Source: Bacteroidia bacterium (GTDB taxonomy: Bacteria; Bacteroidota; Bacteroidia; Bacteroidales; Rikenellaceae). Taken from it: a stretch of DNA of 43,012 bases. The translations under genes were made by a program, and so were the position numbers. Where the stretch lies: contig BNXD01000008.1 in assembly GCA_025999315.1 (NCBI GenBank), positions 1-43,012 of the forward strand, given 5' to 3'. A model generated the notes under the pieces. It was given only the letters and a program-made list of their open reading frames with translations, was not told the DNA's origin and did not search any database. Positions 1 to 9,588 of this stretch are shown in pieces (positions within the stretch are counted from its first letter, which is position 1; the number at the start of each line of letters is the position of its first letter).

Positions 1-340
1 CGCCCGCCCCCCCCCAGCGGCTAAGAGCCGCTGCCGGGCGAGGGAGTCGGCAGTTTTGACAGGCAAAACTGCAAGATGAGAAGTATTGTCATTGCGGCTC
101 GCAGAGCCGCGCACAGCCGCAGCCACACTATGCGCTTGCTGGGCGGAGGGCTGCACTCCTTGCCTGCGGCTTCGTCCCACATCCCCCCGCCGGCCGCGGG
201 CCGCAAAGGCAACCAAGTATCAGTATGGCTACTTTTATCGAACCTTATAAATGCACGATGGGTTATATCAATTAACATGACATAAGCTCTTTTGTCTAAA
301 TAAACCCTTAACTTTACGCCGGGAATTTAAGCAAACTCTC
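1..340. other. intergenic region with hairpins and repeats
   Basis: I see no convincing gene here; the short open frames run through repeats. Visible structure is an inverted repeat AGCGGCT/AGCCGCT at 16-32, a second hairpin CAGTTTTG/CAAAACTG at 51-71, and a GC-rich segment at about 95-190 that recurs near 9004-9080 and, inverted, near 15848-15886. The 41-72 segment (GGGAGTCGGCA then a TTTTGAC/CAAAAC hairpin) recurs at about 1812-1845, and a related CGGTTTTG/CAAAACCG hairpin lies at 14994-15014. Confidence 0.6.
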
Positions 341-640
341 AGAAACTGTTTAAATCTTATTCGCGAAAAAGATTATGAGCTCGTTGGCTTCGCCTTTCTC
401 CTGCTGTTGGCGGGCAGAAAGACGCCCGCGAAGGAAAGCAAGCAGAGGGACGCTCGCCTTCCTCGCGCTACCTCGGCCGTAGCTCGCAAGCGGTCTGCGG
501 CCCTCGCAACGCTGCTCGGTTCTCCTCGTCGCTCGGCAGAGTTGCGAGTAAACTCGCCTCTGCGCTCGGTTTGTCGTTGATTTTCGATGATTTTTGCGCC
601 TCCTCCGGTTTTGTGCGTTTTGCGGCCCGCAGTCCCCCAC
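341..640 (-). repeat. MITE-like palindromic element, long variant, one end degraded
   Basis: The segment opens with AGAAACTGTTTAAA followed by a block that matches the inverted right end of the element at 8246-8937. It includes the GGCGGGCAGAAAGACGCC hairpin at about 409-430. The region 409-535 is repeated almost identically at 15496-15622. The far end (about 575-625) keeps the internal block GATTTTCGATGATTTTTGCG but not a clean terminal repeat, so this copy looks truncated. No protein is encoded. Confidence 0.65.
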
Positions 641-747
641 AATACTGACACACGAAATCAGTGTTGAAGGTAAACCCGGCTCTGCGCTCGACTTGTCGCC
701 GGATGGCGAGAGAGCGTGGTGGCGAACCGGCGCGGGGATGGCCTGTG

Positions 748-1524
748 CTATTTGGTTATGGTGGTGCCGCCATAGCCGGGATGGGCGATCATCTCGGCGC
801 TGCAGATCACCACGCTCGACACGCCATTGTCGATGGCCCGGAAGGCGTTGTCGAGCTTGGGGAGCATCCCCTCGAAGATGGCCCCCGAGGCTTTGAGCTC
901 GGCATACAGCAGGGGATCGATGTGCGGGATGACCGACTGCTGGTCGTCCACATCGCGCAGCACGCCGCGTTTCTCGAAGCAGTAGACCAGCTCGGTCTCG
1001 ACCCCAGCCTGTGCCATGGCCACGGCTATGGACGAGGCGATGGTGTCGGCGTTGGTGTTGAGCAATGTGCCTTCGTCCGGGTCGAAAGTGATGGGGGCGG
1101 CGACGACGGTCATGCCGCGCCCGAGCAGATCGGAGATCAGCACGGTGTCTACCCTCTGCGGATCGCCCACAAAACCATAGTCGACAGGCACAGGGCTGCG
1201 CCGACGCGAGAGGATCATCCCGCCGTCGGCTCCGCACAGGCCGATGGCGTCTGCGCCGTGTGTTCGTAACCGTGCGACGATCGTCTTGTTGACAAGTCCG
1301 GCGTAGACCATCGTAACCACCTCGAGCGTCTTTTGGTCGGTTACGCGGCGGCCGTCGATCATTTGTGTCTCTATGCCAAGGGCTTTGGAGATGGCGGTGG
1401 CCACCTTGCCTCCGCCGTGCACGAGTATTTTGTCGCCATCGAGCGAGGCGAGATCGGCCAGGAAACGCTCCAGCTTGTCGGGGTTATCAACAATGTTTCC
1501 CCCGATCTTAACAACTTTCAACAT
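748..1524 (-). CDS. argB: acetylglutamate kinase (N-acyl-glutamate kinase)
   Basis: Cytosolic kinase for the second step of arginine synthesis, phosphorylating the gamma-carboxylate of N-acylated glutamate with ATP. The 258-residue product has the usual family length. Visible motifs are KIGGN (residues 6-10), the HGGGK nucleotide loop (36-40), DGRRVTD (57-63), NTNAD (156-160) and GMLPKLDNA (219-227), which together are diagnostic of the amino-acid-kinase ArgB group. Some Bacteroidetes use N-succinyl instead of N-acetyl intermediates; the sequence alone does not tell me which is used here. The next gene upstream on the same strand is argD, 351 bases away across repeat-rich DNA, so co-transcription is possible but not certain. 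No argC or carbamoyltransferase is in the window. Confidence 0.95.
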   Translation of the reverse strand: MLKVVKIGGNIVDNPDKLERFLADLASLDGDKILVHGGGKVATAISKALGIETQMIDGRRVTDQKTLEVVTMVYAGLVNKTIVARLRTHGADAIGLCGADGGMILSRRRSPVPVDYGFVGDPQRVDTVLISDLLGRGMTVVAAPITFDPDEGTLLNTNADTIASSIAVAMAQAGVETELVYCFEKRGVLRDVDDQQSVIPHIDPLLYAELKASGAIFEGMLPKLDNAFRAIDNGVSSVVICSAEMIAHPGYGGTTITK

Positions 1525-1875
1525 CTTGTCAATGGCTTTTCAACAGAGTTATCGACATGAACTGCGCGGGGTGTTCGGCGCATAACACAAGAGCGACCAT
1601 GCGCTTTCGGTCTTGCGAGCCGCGGCTCGATGGCTCTCGGGATTGCGATTCTTTGTTTTCCGGCCTTGCTGCTCGGCAAGGCCGGCGGGGCGAAGCCATC
1701 CGGCGCGGAGGGTCGCCAATTATTGTCTGTGTCCCTTGCCTGCGGCTTCGGACGAGCGTCTTTGGGGCGCCCTCCGCCGGCTCCGGGCCTAAAACATAGC
1801 TTGGCCCATGTGGGGGAGTCGGCATTTTTGACCGGCAAAACCTGCGATCATATAGTTGTTTACCGACACCCCTCC
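1525..1875. other. argB-argD intergenic region with hairpins
   Basis: No gene is supported. The segment is GC-rich and contains inverted-repeat tracts (for example around 1660-1690, GGCCTTGCTGCTCGGCAAGGCC) and, at 1812-1845, a copy of the GGGAGTCGGCA/TTTTTGACCGGCAAAAC hairpin also seen at 41-72. It is probably an accumulation of dispersed intergenic repeats between two arginine genes. Confidence 0.5.
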
Positions 1876-3015
1876 CTATGCAAACTCCCCGAGCAGCTTC
1901 TCGAACGAGGAGAGGAAAAGGTCGGCGTGCTGGCGTGTGATGCCCAGCGCGGGCAGCAGGCGGACGATCGTCTTGCCCGAGGCGCCGACGAAGATCTTCT
2001 CTTCAAAGAGCAGCTTTTTGCGCAGAGCGGCGCTGTCGAAGGGCAGTTCGATGCCGATCATCAACCCCCGGCCGCGCACCTGACCGACGCCGGGCAGCTC
2101 GCGCAGTCGGCTGGTCAGATAGTCGCCAATCCTTGTGGCGTTGGCCAGAAGAGCCTCGTTCTCTATCGTTTGGCATACGGCCAGCATGGCGGCACATGCC
2201 AGCGGGTTGCCGCCGAAGGTGGTCCCCAGCATGCCCGAGCGCGGAGCGATGGAGGGCGAGATGGCGATGGCCCCGACCGGAAAACCGTTGCCGATGCCCT
2301 TGGCCATCGAGTAGATGTCGGCCTCGATCCCGGCGTGGTCCAGCGCGAAGTAGCGTCCCGACCGCCCGCAGCCACACTGCACCTCATCGGAGATCAGCAG
2401 AGCCCCGTAGTCGGTGCACAGCCTGCGCAGGGTGCGCAGAAAGTCGTCGTCGGCCATACGGATGCCTCCCACGCCCTGAATCGGTTCGATGATCACGGCG
2501 GCGATCCGCTGGCCCGACTCGCGAAATATCATCTCTGCCTGGGCAGTGTCGTTCAGCGGTGCGAAGATCACATTGTCGGTGCGGTTCACCGGGGCGACGA
2601 TGGCCGGATTGTCGGTAGCGGCCACCGCCAGCGACGTACGGCCGTGGAACGACTTGTCGAAGGCCACCACCAGGTTGCGTCCGGTGTGGAACGAGGCCAG
2701 CTTCAGGGCGTTCTCGTTGGCTTCGGCCCCCGAGTTGCACATAAAGAGCTGGTAGTCCTCCCTGCCCGAGACCCGCCCCAGCGCCCGGGCCGCCTCGGCC
2801 TGCAGGGGCATGACCACCGAGTTGGAGTAGAACCCGATGCGGTCGATCTGCCCCTTGATGGCGTCGACCCAGGCAGGATGGGTGTGCCCGATCGAGATGA
2901 CGGCGTGGCCCCCGTACATGTCGAGGTACTTTTGCCCCCGGTCGTCATAAACCCACGAACCCTCCGCCCTGACGATAGCCACGTCGTGCAGAGGGTATAC
3001 ATCGAACATTTTCAT
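1876..3015 (-). CDS. argD: acetylornithine-type aminotransferase
   Basis: Class-III PLP aminotransferase of arginine synthesis, converting N-acyl-glutamate semialdehyde to N-acyl-ornithine in the cytosol. The 379-residue product shows NSGAEANE (residues 94-101), FHGR (123-126), the SDEVQ aspartate that binds the PLP pyridine nitrogen (D210) and the Schiff-base lysine in MAKGIGNGFP (K239). An upstream ATG at 3057 is open in frame, but a good promoter (-7 TATATTTG at 3042-3035, -33 TTTG at 3066-3063) lies between the two starts. The start at 3015, giving MKMFDVYPL, is therefore preferred and also matches the usual N-terminus of Bacteroidetes ArgD proteins. Related ornithine or lysine aminotransferases are the alternatives; the nearby argB favours arginine synthesis. 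Confidence 0.93.
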   Translation of the reverse strand: MKMFDVYPLHDVAIVRAEGSWVYDDRGQKYLDMYGGHAVISIGHTHPAWVDAIKGQIDRIGFYSNSVVMPLQAEAARALGRVSGREDYQLFMCNSGAEANENALKLASFHTGRNLVVAFDKSFHGRTSLAVAATDNPAIVAPVNRTDNVIFAPLNDTAQAEMIFRESGQRIAAVIIEPIQGVGGIRMADDDFLRTLRRLCTDYGALLISDEVQCGCGRSGRYFALDHAGIEADIYSMAKGIGNGFPVGAIAISPSIAPRSGMLGTTFGGNPLACAAMLAVCQTIENEALLANATRIGDYLTSRLRELPGVGQVRGRGLMIGIELPFDSAALRKKLLFEEKIFVGASGKTIVRLLPALGITRQHADLFLSSFEKLLGEFA

Positions 3016-3034
3016 AGCTGTGTTGTTTGACCGA

Positions 3035-3066
3035 CAAATATAAGGGATTTGCGGCATAAAGTCAAA
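3035..3066 (-). promoter_or_regulatory. Bacteroidetes-type promoter of argD
   Basis: On the minus strand TTTG (3066-3063) is followed after 20 bases by TATATTTG (3042-3035), matching the -33 TTTG and -7 TAnnTTTG consensus of Bacteroidetes. Transcription would begin about 3030, just upstream of the start codon at 3015. Confidence 0.7.
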
Positions 3067-3079
3067 CCGAGGGATGGCT

Positions 3080-3817
3080 TTACGGCAGATCGTGCAGTGT
3101 CAGCTCGCCGTCAGGGGTCAGGGCGGCATATGACGGACGGGCGATCCAGTCGCCCAGCAGGATCACCCGCGAGCCCTGCCCCAGAGGATGATCGACCTTG
3201 TGGTGGAGGTGGCCGAAGACAAAATAGTCGATCGGGACCCTGGCGGCAAAGTCGCGCGCAAAGCGGATCAGCGGCTCCCGCTCGCCCCAGAACTCATACC
3301 CCTCGCCGTGCGATTTGCGGCTGCCGCGCGACCACCAATGGCCGAACATCAGCGCCAGATCGGGGTGCACCGCGCGCTCGAAGATCCATTTGGCCGGCCG
3401 GTTGCGGAAAAACCGGCTCAGAAACCTCTCGCCGCACTTTCGCCCTGCCCCCAGATCGTCGCCATGGGCCACGAAGATGCGTTTGCCATGGAGCTCGAAG
3501 ATACCCGTCCCGCGGTGCACCGCCACGCCGCACTCCTGCTCGAGGTATCCCGAGGTCCACATGTCGTGGTTACCCGGGAAAAAGTGCACCTCCACACCGC
3601 GGTCCGCCAGCTCGGAGAGCTTGCCCAGCGTGCGGGTGAACCCCTTGGGAACCACCTCTTTGTACTCGAACCAGAAGTCGAACACGTCGCCCAGCAGAAA
3701 AACAGCCTCCGCATCGACGGCCACTTGCCCGAGCCACTCCACCAGCAGACGCTCCCGCGCGCGGGTATCGCCCCCCGCCGAAGCTCCCAGGTGCATGTCG
3801 GATGCAAAGTAGTACAT
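3080..3817 (-). CDS. lpxH: UDP-2,3-diacylglucosamine diphosphatase
   Basis: Metallophosphoesterase of lipid A synthesis that hydrolyses UDP-2,3-diacylglucosamine to lipid X and UMP at the inner membrane. The 245-residue protein carries the calcineurin-like signature in order: D7-x-H9 (SDMHLG), GDVFD (43-47), GNHD (82-85), HGD (118-120) and GHLHH (202-206). Length and the DFWFEY segment after the second motif fit LpxH rather than generic phosphoesterases. The Bacteroidetes form is usually annotated as LpxH-like on homology. It ends 14 bases upstream of the argD -33 box, so argD most likely has its own promoter. The upstream lipoprotein gene is on the same strand, 48 bases away. Confidence 0.9.
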   Translation of the reverse strand: MYYFASDMHLGASAGGDTRARERLLVEWLGQVAVDAEAVFLLGDVFDFWFEYKEVVPKGFTRTLGKLSELADRGVEVHFFPGNHDMWTSGYLEQECGVAVHRGTGIFELHGKRIFVAHGDDLGAGRKCGERFLSRFFRNRPAKWIFERAVHPDLALMFGHWWSRGSRKSHGEGYEFWGEREPLIRFARDFAARVPIDYFVFGHLHHKVDHPLGQGSRVILLGDWIARPSYAALTPDGELTLHDLP

Positions 3818-3865
3818 GGCTTAACAGTTCTTTTGTCGCTCTTGTCCTCGCTCCGGGCGCTCAGA

Positions 3866-4999
3866 TCACTTGCCGATCAGTTCTTTGATCTTTTTTTCGA
3901 GGTCGGGACCGAAAATGTTGCGTGCGACGATGTCGCCGCCGCGGTCGATGACATAGCAGGTGGGTATGCGGTCGACGTTGTAGACGCGCGCGGCGGGCGA
4001 CTGTATGCCTTTAAGGTCGCAAACGTTGATCCACCGCAGTCGCTGACGTTGCACGGCGTCGATCCAGGGCGCCTTCTGGGCATCGACGCACACCTGGTAT
4101 ATCTCCAGCCCCCGGTGGGCATATTCGGCGTAGAGTTCCTTGAGCTCGGCGTTCATCATTGAAGCCTGACTGTCGGCCAGCGACCAGAAAAGCAGTATGA
4201 CGACCTTGCCGTCCAGCTCCGAGAGGTGCCTCATATTGCCGTACATGTCGGGCAGGGCGATCTCGGGGTGTCCGACGGCTTTTATATCGTTCAGGTTCTG
4301 AGCGCTGAAGTGGTGCGACCCGGACGATTCGATCTCTTTCTCGAGCGCACGCAGATAGGGCGAGTCGGGATGGCGTTTGACCACCGAGTCGGCCACCAGA
4401 CGATAGTAGAGCATGTCGTTGTCGCCTCCGATGAGGGTGTTGTCGTTGGGCAGTCGCTGGTAGAGGGCGTAGATGGCGGCAATGGAGCTGCAGTTTTTGA
4501 CAATGAAGTGTATATGTTCGCGTTTTATGCGATAGTAAGTGCGGGTATACTCCTGCGCCAGCGTCTTGCGCCGGGGATCGAACTCCTCCGAGGTGTAGAG
4601 ATTGCGCAACGAGTCGAGCGAGAAGAGACCGTTGAAGAATATGAGCCCCAGATCGCGCAGTTTGGTCGATCCTTCGGAGCCTTTGACCGTGTAGTTCATG
4701 CCTATGCCGTAGATCGAACTCACACGGACGCTTTCGCCCGGAGCAAGCAGCAGCGGTATGCTCTGTTGCTTGCATATGATGTTGTAGATGGTGGGCTGGT
4801 TGTCGGAAAGCGGCACGCGGAACGCAAAACGGCCGCGGCTGTCACTGCGGGTCGAGTCGATGACCGCCTTTTTCGACGGCGAGACGATCTCCAGGCGGAC
4901 GCTCTCCTCGGGAGCCCCGGCAAAACACCCCTTCACACGCACCCTGTGGCCGCACGAAGCCAGCAATACGACCACAAGCAACGCCAGACTTTTGTTCAT
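3866..4999 (-). CDS. DUF4369/TlpA-like lipoprotein lacking the CXXC motif
   Basis: Predicted cell-envelope lipoprotein of 377 residues. A signal peptide ends in the lipobox LLASC (Cys16). Residues about 20-110 look like the beta-rich DUF4369 domain common in Bacteroidetes, followed by a helical linker, and residues about 245-377 have the thioredoxin/TlpA fold. Its hallmarks include the PDMYGN strand, a central VVILLFW strand and the cis-proline loop RIPTCYVID (P346). Where active relatives have WCxxC after the FW, this protein has FWSLADSQ (271-278), so the redox cysteines are missing. It is therefore unlikely to be a working disulfide reductase and may bind a substrate or protein instead. 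It may share a transcript with lpxH. Confidence 0.85.
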   Translation of the reverse strand: MNKSLALLVVVLLASCGHRVRVKGCFAGAPEESVRLEIVSPSKKAVIDSTRSDSRGRFAFRVPLSDNQPTIYNIICKQQSIPLLLAPGESVRVSSIYGIGMNYTVKGSEGSTKLRDLGLIFFNGLFSLDSLRNLYTSEEFDPRRKTLAQEYTRTYYRIKREHIHFIVKNCSSIAAIYALYQRLPNDNTLIGGDNDMLYYRLVADSVVKRHPDSPYLRALEKEIESSGSHHFSAQNLNDIKAVGHPEIALPDMYGNMRHLSELDGKVVILLFWSLADSQASMMNAELKELYAEYAHRGLEIYQVCVDAQKAPWIDAVQRQRLRWINVCDLKGIQSPAARVYNVDRIPTCYVIDRGGDIVARNIFGPDLEKKIKELIGK

Positions 5000-5073
5000 G
5001 ATGAGTTGTATATGAGATTTTCGGTTGTGGCTAATGTATTATCGGCCACAATGTTTAGTATTGTACCGACATG

Positions 5074-5081
5074 CAAAGATA
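5074..5081 (-). promoter_or_regulatory. -7 box for the TlpA-like lipoprotein gene
   Basis: TATCTTTG on the minus strand, 74 bases upstream of the start codon, fits the Bacteroidetes -7 consensus. I do not see a well-spaced TTTG at -33. Confidence 0.45.
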
Positions 5082-5171
5082 ACAAAAACTTTTTGAATCG
5101 CGCCAGGGTGTGTCAACATACCCCGATTTCCAAAACAATTGCCATCTTTGTAATTATAAACCGCATGGGAG

Positions 5172-8163
5172 ATGAAGAGAATATTGCTTGCGGTGTTGGC
5201 CGTGGCCTGTTGCGTGTGGGCGGAGGCTGCCCGCAGGGTCGAAAACATCAATACGGGGTGGAGATTTTCGCTCGCAGACGATGAGCGCGCATCGCTGGCG
5301 GACTTTGACGACAGAGGCTGGCGTATGCTCGATCTGCCTCACGACTGGGCTTACGAAAACGGTTTTGCCGAGCATAACGCCCAGACGGACAAGGGTGGAT
5401 ACGCCTCGGGTGGCGTGGGATGGTATCGACGGAGGCTGACGCTGGCTCCTTCGCAGATGGACGGGCGGCGGATAACCATAGATTTTGATGCGGCATACAT
5501 GAACAGCAGGGTGTGGGTCAACGGGCACATGGTGGGCGAGCGTCCCTACGGATTCATCAGTTTCGGTTACGACATCACCCGGTGGCTGCACGCCGGAGAG
5601 AACACCATCGCCGTGCGTCTGGACAACTCGCGCGAGCCCAGCGCCAGGTGGTACCACCCGTGCGGACTCTACGGCAATGTGACCGTTGGCTTTTTGCCGC
5701 CGACCCATTTTGCCCGGTGGGGGACGACTATCCGCACCGAGGACAACCGGAAAGTGGTGGCGTTCTCCCGTGTGGAGGGTCTCGCGGGCGGAGAGAGTTT
5801 GAGATATGCCCTCATCGATCCCGACGGCAGAATGGTGGCCTCGGTCGAGGCCACCATCGTCGGGGATGGCGGCGGAGCGGTGATGGAGCTGAAAAACGCA
5901 CGGCTCTGGGCGCCGGAGCATCCGTGGCTCTACACGCTTCATGCTGAGCTTCTGCGCGAGGGAGCGGTCGTGGATGCGCAGCAGATCGCCTTCGGAGTGA
6001 GGACGGTGGAGTGGCGGGGGGTTCTGGCTCAACGGGGTCAACGTCAAGATACACGGCGTGTGCGAGCATCTGGCCGGAGGGCCGGTGGGCGGCGCGTGGA
6101 CCGAGGGGCTGATGCGCTGGAAGTTGCAGTTGCTGCGCGATATGGGATGCAACGCCATACGAACGGCCCACAACCCTTCGCTGCCGGTCTTCTACGACCT
6201 GTGCGACAGGATGGGGATCATGGTGCTCGACGAATGTTTCGACGGCTGGAAACAGAAGGCCGAGTGGGACTATGGCCGTCAGGCTTTCGGGCAGTGGTGG
6301 GAGCGCGATCTGTGCGATTTTGTGCGTCGCGACCGCAACCACCCATGCGTCATCGCGTGGAGCGTGGGCAACGAGACGGGGGGAGCCGTGGGCAAAGAGC
6401 TGGTCGAGGTGTGTCATCGGGAAGACCCCACGCGTCTGGTGACCTCGGGCGATTCGGCCCCCGAGGCGATGGACATTGTGGGCATCAACGGCAATAGCGA
6501 GAGGCAGAGCTTCTTTCGCAACTACCATCCCGCAGACAAAGCCTTCATCGGCGCCGAAACTCCGCATACGTGGCAGGTGAGGGGGTTCTACCGCACCCGG
6601 ACGTGGTATCGCGACGGCTATCCCAACGCCCGGCAGGACCCCTTCGAGATACCCGATCTCACGCCGCGGGAGATATTCACCTGCGACTGGATCGATCCCG
6701 CAAAGCGCAAAGTGGCGCGGATGGTCTTCAACTCCTCCTACGACAACGCCACCGTGCGCCTCACCGCTCGCCACAACATCGAGCTGGCCCGCGACCTGCC
6801 GTGGTACTCGGGCAACTTTCGCTGGACGGGATTCGACTATCCGGGCGAGGCGGGATACGTGCATGGCGGATGGCCCTTCCGCGCCTTTATGGGTGGGGCG
6901 ATAGATATGGCCGGATTTGAAAAGGACCTGTTCTACCTCTACCGCAGCCAGTGGACCGACGCCCCGATGGTGCACATACTGCCGCACTGGACTCATCCCC
7001 GCATGGCCCCCGGCACAGAGATACCCGTCTGGGCATACACCACCGGCGACGAGGTGGAGCTGCTGCTCAACGGCCGCTCGCTCGGCGTGCGCAAACGGGG
7101 GCCGCAGTGGAACAGGATGCAGTGTGAATGGATGGCGCCCTGGACCCCTGGAACCATCGAGGCCATAGCCCGCAGGGAGGGCAAGGAGATAGCCCGCGCC
7201 CGGCAGACAACCTCGGAAGAACCTTCGCAACTTGGAGTGGCGAGCAGTGGGGCCGATCTGCCGTTCGACCGTAACACCGTGGCCATCGTAACCATAGAGC
7301 AGCAGGACAGGCACGGCACGCTCTATCCCTACGGCGAGAATCGCATATATACCCGTCTTGTGGGTCCGGCGCGCATGCTCGCCCTCGAGAGCGGCAATCC
7401 GGTGGACGGTCAGGCGGTGGTCGGCGCCGACAGTCGCCGGGCATTTTTCGGCTCTCTGAGGGCTTTTGTCATGGCGACCGGCGCCGAAAAGCCTATCGGT
7501 ATGGTTGTGGCGGCTGTGTGTGGCGACAAAGCGTTGCACATCAGCGATAAAGTATCCATCTGCGTGCGGGAGATCGCCTTGCGCGGCAGCTCGTCAGGGC
7601 GAAAATACCGGATATATTACACCACGGATGGCTCGGCGCCCACCGTACGAAGCAAAAAGTACACGGGCGCCTTCGGCGTAGGGCAACATACCACCGTGAG
7701 GGCTGCCGTATATGACCGGGGAGAGAAGATCATTGAGATGGCCGAGACTTTCGGCCGCGGCGAGGGGTTGTACTGGGGCGAAGAGGGCGGCGGCAGCGAC
7801 GCGATGGGTGAGAGGGCTTCGCGGGCAACGCTCGCCGGATGTTCGGTGCATGTGGCGGACGGGACCGAGTATGTGAGCTTCGATCGCCGCGGCGCATCGA
7901 TAGTCTGGTATCAGGAGAACGACGGTGGCCCACGCACCGCAAATGTATCGTTCCGTTATGTGCAACATGCCCGGCAGGGGAGCGCCTCGCTTCAGTTGTG
8001 GGTCAACGGCAAGCTATGGACGACGCTCGGATTTGAAAATACGGCCGGTGCATGGAGCTCGGTGCAGACCCCGATCGAGATCGTGAGCGGAGCCAACACC
8101 ATCGAGCTGAAAAGCGTCTCGGACGAAGCCCCGGACATAGAGTGGATGAGCGTCTCCAACTGA
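5172..8163 (+). pseudogene. GH2 beta-galactosidase, frameshifted
   Basis: Exported family-2 glycoside hydrolase, about 996 residues when repaired. A signal peptide (MKRILLAVLAVACC...) is followed by the GH2 sugar-binding jelly roll with RWYHPCGLYGNV, an Ig-like domain, the TIM barrel, a DUF4982-like domain and a C-terminal part with a chitobiase-type YYTTDGSAPT strand. The acid/base glutamate is in WSVGNE (E401) and the likely nucleophile in IGAET (E462). The frame breaks in a run of six G at 6016-6021: upstream reads VEWRG and downstream FWLNGVNVKIHGV, which join if one G is removed. Either this is a recent inactivating mutation, an assembly error, or a slippage site. Without correction the product stops at 6497, inside the barrel. 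Family membership is certain; the exact galactoside is not known. Confidence 0.85.
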
Positions 8164-8461
8164 GAGAGAGTCGAAAACAGGAACAAAATCCACGTGTCAT
8201 CTTAATCTAACGTGAATCTTGTGAATTATAATTGTTTTGATATTAAGAAACTGTTTAAAATTTATTCATCGAAAATCTTATGGCTCTTGTTTCGCGCCTT
8301 TTGCGCCTTTTGCGCCTGATCCTCGTTACATGGGACACCGCTATGCGCCTTGTTGGAGGCGCAAAAATCATCGAAAAACGACGAAACCGAGCGCAGAGGC
8401 GAGTTTACTTGCAACTCTGCCGAGCGACAAGGAGAAAGGCGAAGGCAACTATCTCCGCCCA

Positions 8462-8577
8462 TGTCATGCTGAGCGTAGCGGAATGGAATGGAGCGAAGTC
8501 GAAGTATCTCAAAAAAGATCGATTTAACAGCATCGCCGAGACCCTTCGACTTTACTTCGTTCCGCTCAGGGTGACAT
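8462..8577. repeat. TGTCATGCTGAG palindromic repeat
   Basis: The left end TGTCATGCTGAGCG and right end CGCTCAGGGTGACA form the ends of an imperfect palindrome with a short spacer containing GATTTAACAGCAT. Related copies are at 8703-8794, 32197-32378, 35084-35179 and 41486-41619. Confidence 0.75.
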
Positions 8578-8702
8578 GACATAAAAGCCGAACTCAAGTA
8601 ATATGTCATGCTGAGCAAAGTCTTCCCGGGCAGCGTTGCGAGGGCCGCAGACCGCTTGCGGGCTACGAGGATGAAGCCGAAAGCAATCATCTCTACTCTA
8701 CA

Positions 8703-8794
8703 TGTCATGCTGAGCAAAGCGAAGCATCTAAAAATGCTTGATTAAACAGCATGGCCGAGACCCTTCGATCTCTTCGTTCCGCTCAGGGTGACAT
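8703..8794. repeat. TGTCATGCTGAG palindromic repeat
   Basis: Second copy within the composite element, with the same palindromic ends and an internal GATTAAACAGCAT spacer. Half copies begin near 8603 and 8818. Confidence 0.7.
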
Positions 8795-9107
8795 GACATA
8801 AAAGCCGAACTCATAATATGTCATGCTGAGCAAAGTCTTCCCGAGCAGCGCGGGCGTCTTTCTGCCCGCCAGCAGCAGGAGAAAGGCGAAGCCAAAATCT
8901 CATAACCTTTTTCGCGAATAAAATTTAAACAGTTTCTAATGCCAATTCACAAGATTCACGTTAATCTATAATAAACTCTGCTGTCGATATTGTTATCTTG
9001 TGTGCGGCTCACAGAGCCGCGCACAGCCGCAGCCGCACTCCTGTGTTTTTTGGGCGGAGGGCTGCCATCCATCGCGACTGCACCCTTCGCCTGCGACTTC
9101 GGGAGTA

Positions 9108-9588
9108 GGGTCCGACAAAGCATCTCGCCGCCACAATAGACAAAACTGCCCGCATCGAAATGCTTGTGTTTGTCGGCAAAATCCTTGTCCGGGACGAGGT
9201 TCAGGACAGTGGCCCCCATCCTTTCGCTTTTGGCGCTGCGGGCCACGATCAGTTTTTGCCACACGGGGACGCAGCACGCTTTGATCTGTCCATGCTCGGC
9301 ATAACTGTAAAAAGCCCGATAACGACTGTCCGACACGATCGGCACGTTGACCCCGCCAAGATCGTTCTTCGCCGTCGAAGCGCCCTTGCCCCACACCGGG
9401 GTGAACTCCTCGGGCACAAGCGTTCGGCGAGGCGCGCCGCCGCGTGTGGACTGCAGAGCCATCTGATTTTCAAAGAACTCGCGGGCCTCATCGACCGAGA
9501 GTTGCGCGGCAGTCGTGCGGTCGGGGTCGTCGAGGCCATCCCTGACGCAGGCCCAGAGCGCTATCGCCGTCGCCGCGGGTGGCGATGT
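9108..9588 (-). pseudogene. truncated paralogue of the zincin-like lipoprotein N-terminal region
   Basis: The minus strand reads ATAIALWAC, a lipobox-like segment, and then LSVDEAREFFE, TPVWGKG, VNVPIVSD and a domain that aligns with residues about 15-185 of the lipoprotein at 13576-14952 (shared LSVDEAREFFE, TP.W..G, D..FAD and GG segments). The start codon is missing: the frame runs upstream into a stop at 9591-9589, and the upstream DNA is the leader GCAGGAAATGATTATTTTTG used by other genes of the array. The 3' end runs into a dispersed GC-rich repeat near 9100, so the variable C-terminal domain is also absent. I read it as a remnant that lost both ends by rearrangement. Confidence 0.7.

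Larger units (their letters stand above)
8208..8963. repeat. composite inverted-repeat element
   Basis: Nested element between the GH2 gene and the small-protein array. The outer arms are a perfect 20-bp inverted repeat (8208-8227 against 8944-8963; right arm AATTCACAAGATTCACGTTA). Inside, 8246-8937 is bounded by AGAAACTGTTTAAA and its complement, the same ends as the short MITE-like elements at 35197 and 39121. The interior holds several TGTCATGCTGAG palindromes and GC-rich blocks also found at 341-640 and 15.5 kb. No transposase is present, so mobilisation would have to be in trans. Open frames inside follow the repeats and are not believable genes. Confidence 0.7.

Noticed and set aside
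341..640. Insertion sequence
   Set aside because: The ends are inverted repeats, but no transposase or other open frame with homology is present.
1630..3030. 466-codon plus-strand open frame over argD
   Set aside because: It is antisense to argD and shows no recognisable motif; argD has all its catalytic residues.
5812..7539. Long minus-strand open frame within the GH2 gene
   Set aside because: The plus strand carries the GH2 motifs; the frame is a GC-driven shadow with no domain of its own.
8262..8717. 151-codon open frame inside the composite repeat
   Set aside because: The sequence is made of dispersed palindromic repeats, so it is not conserved as coding.
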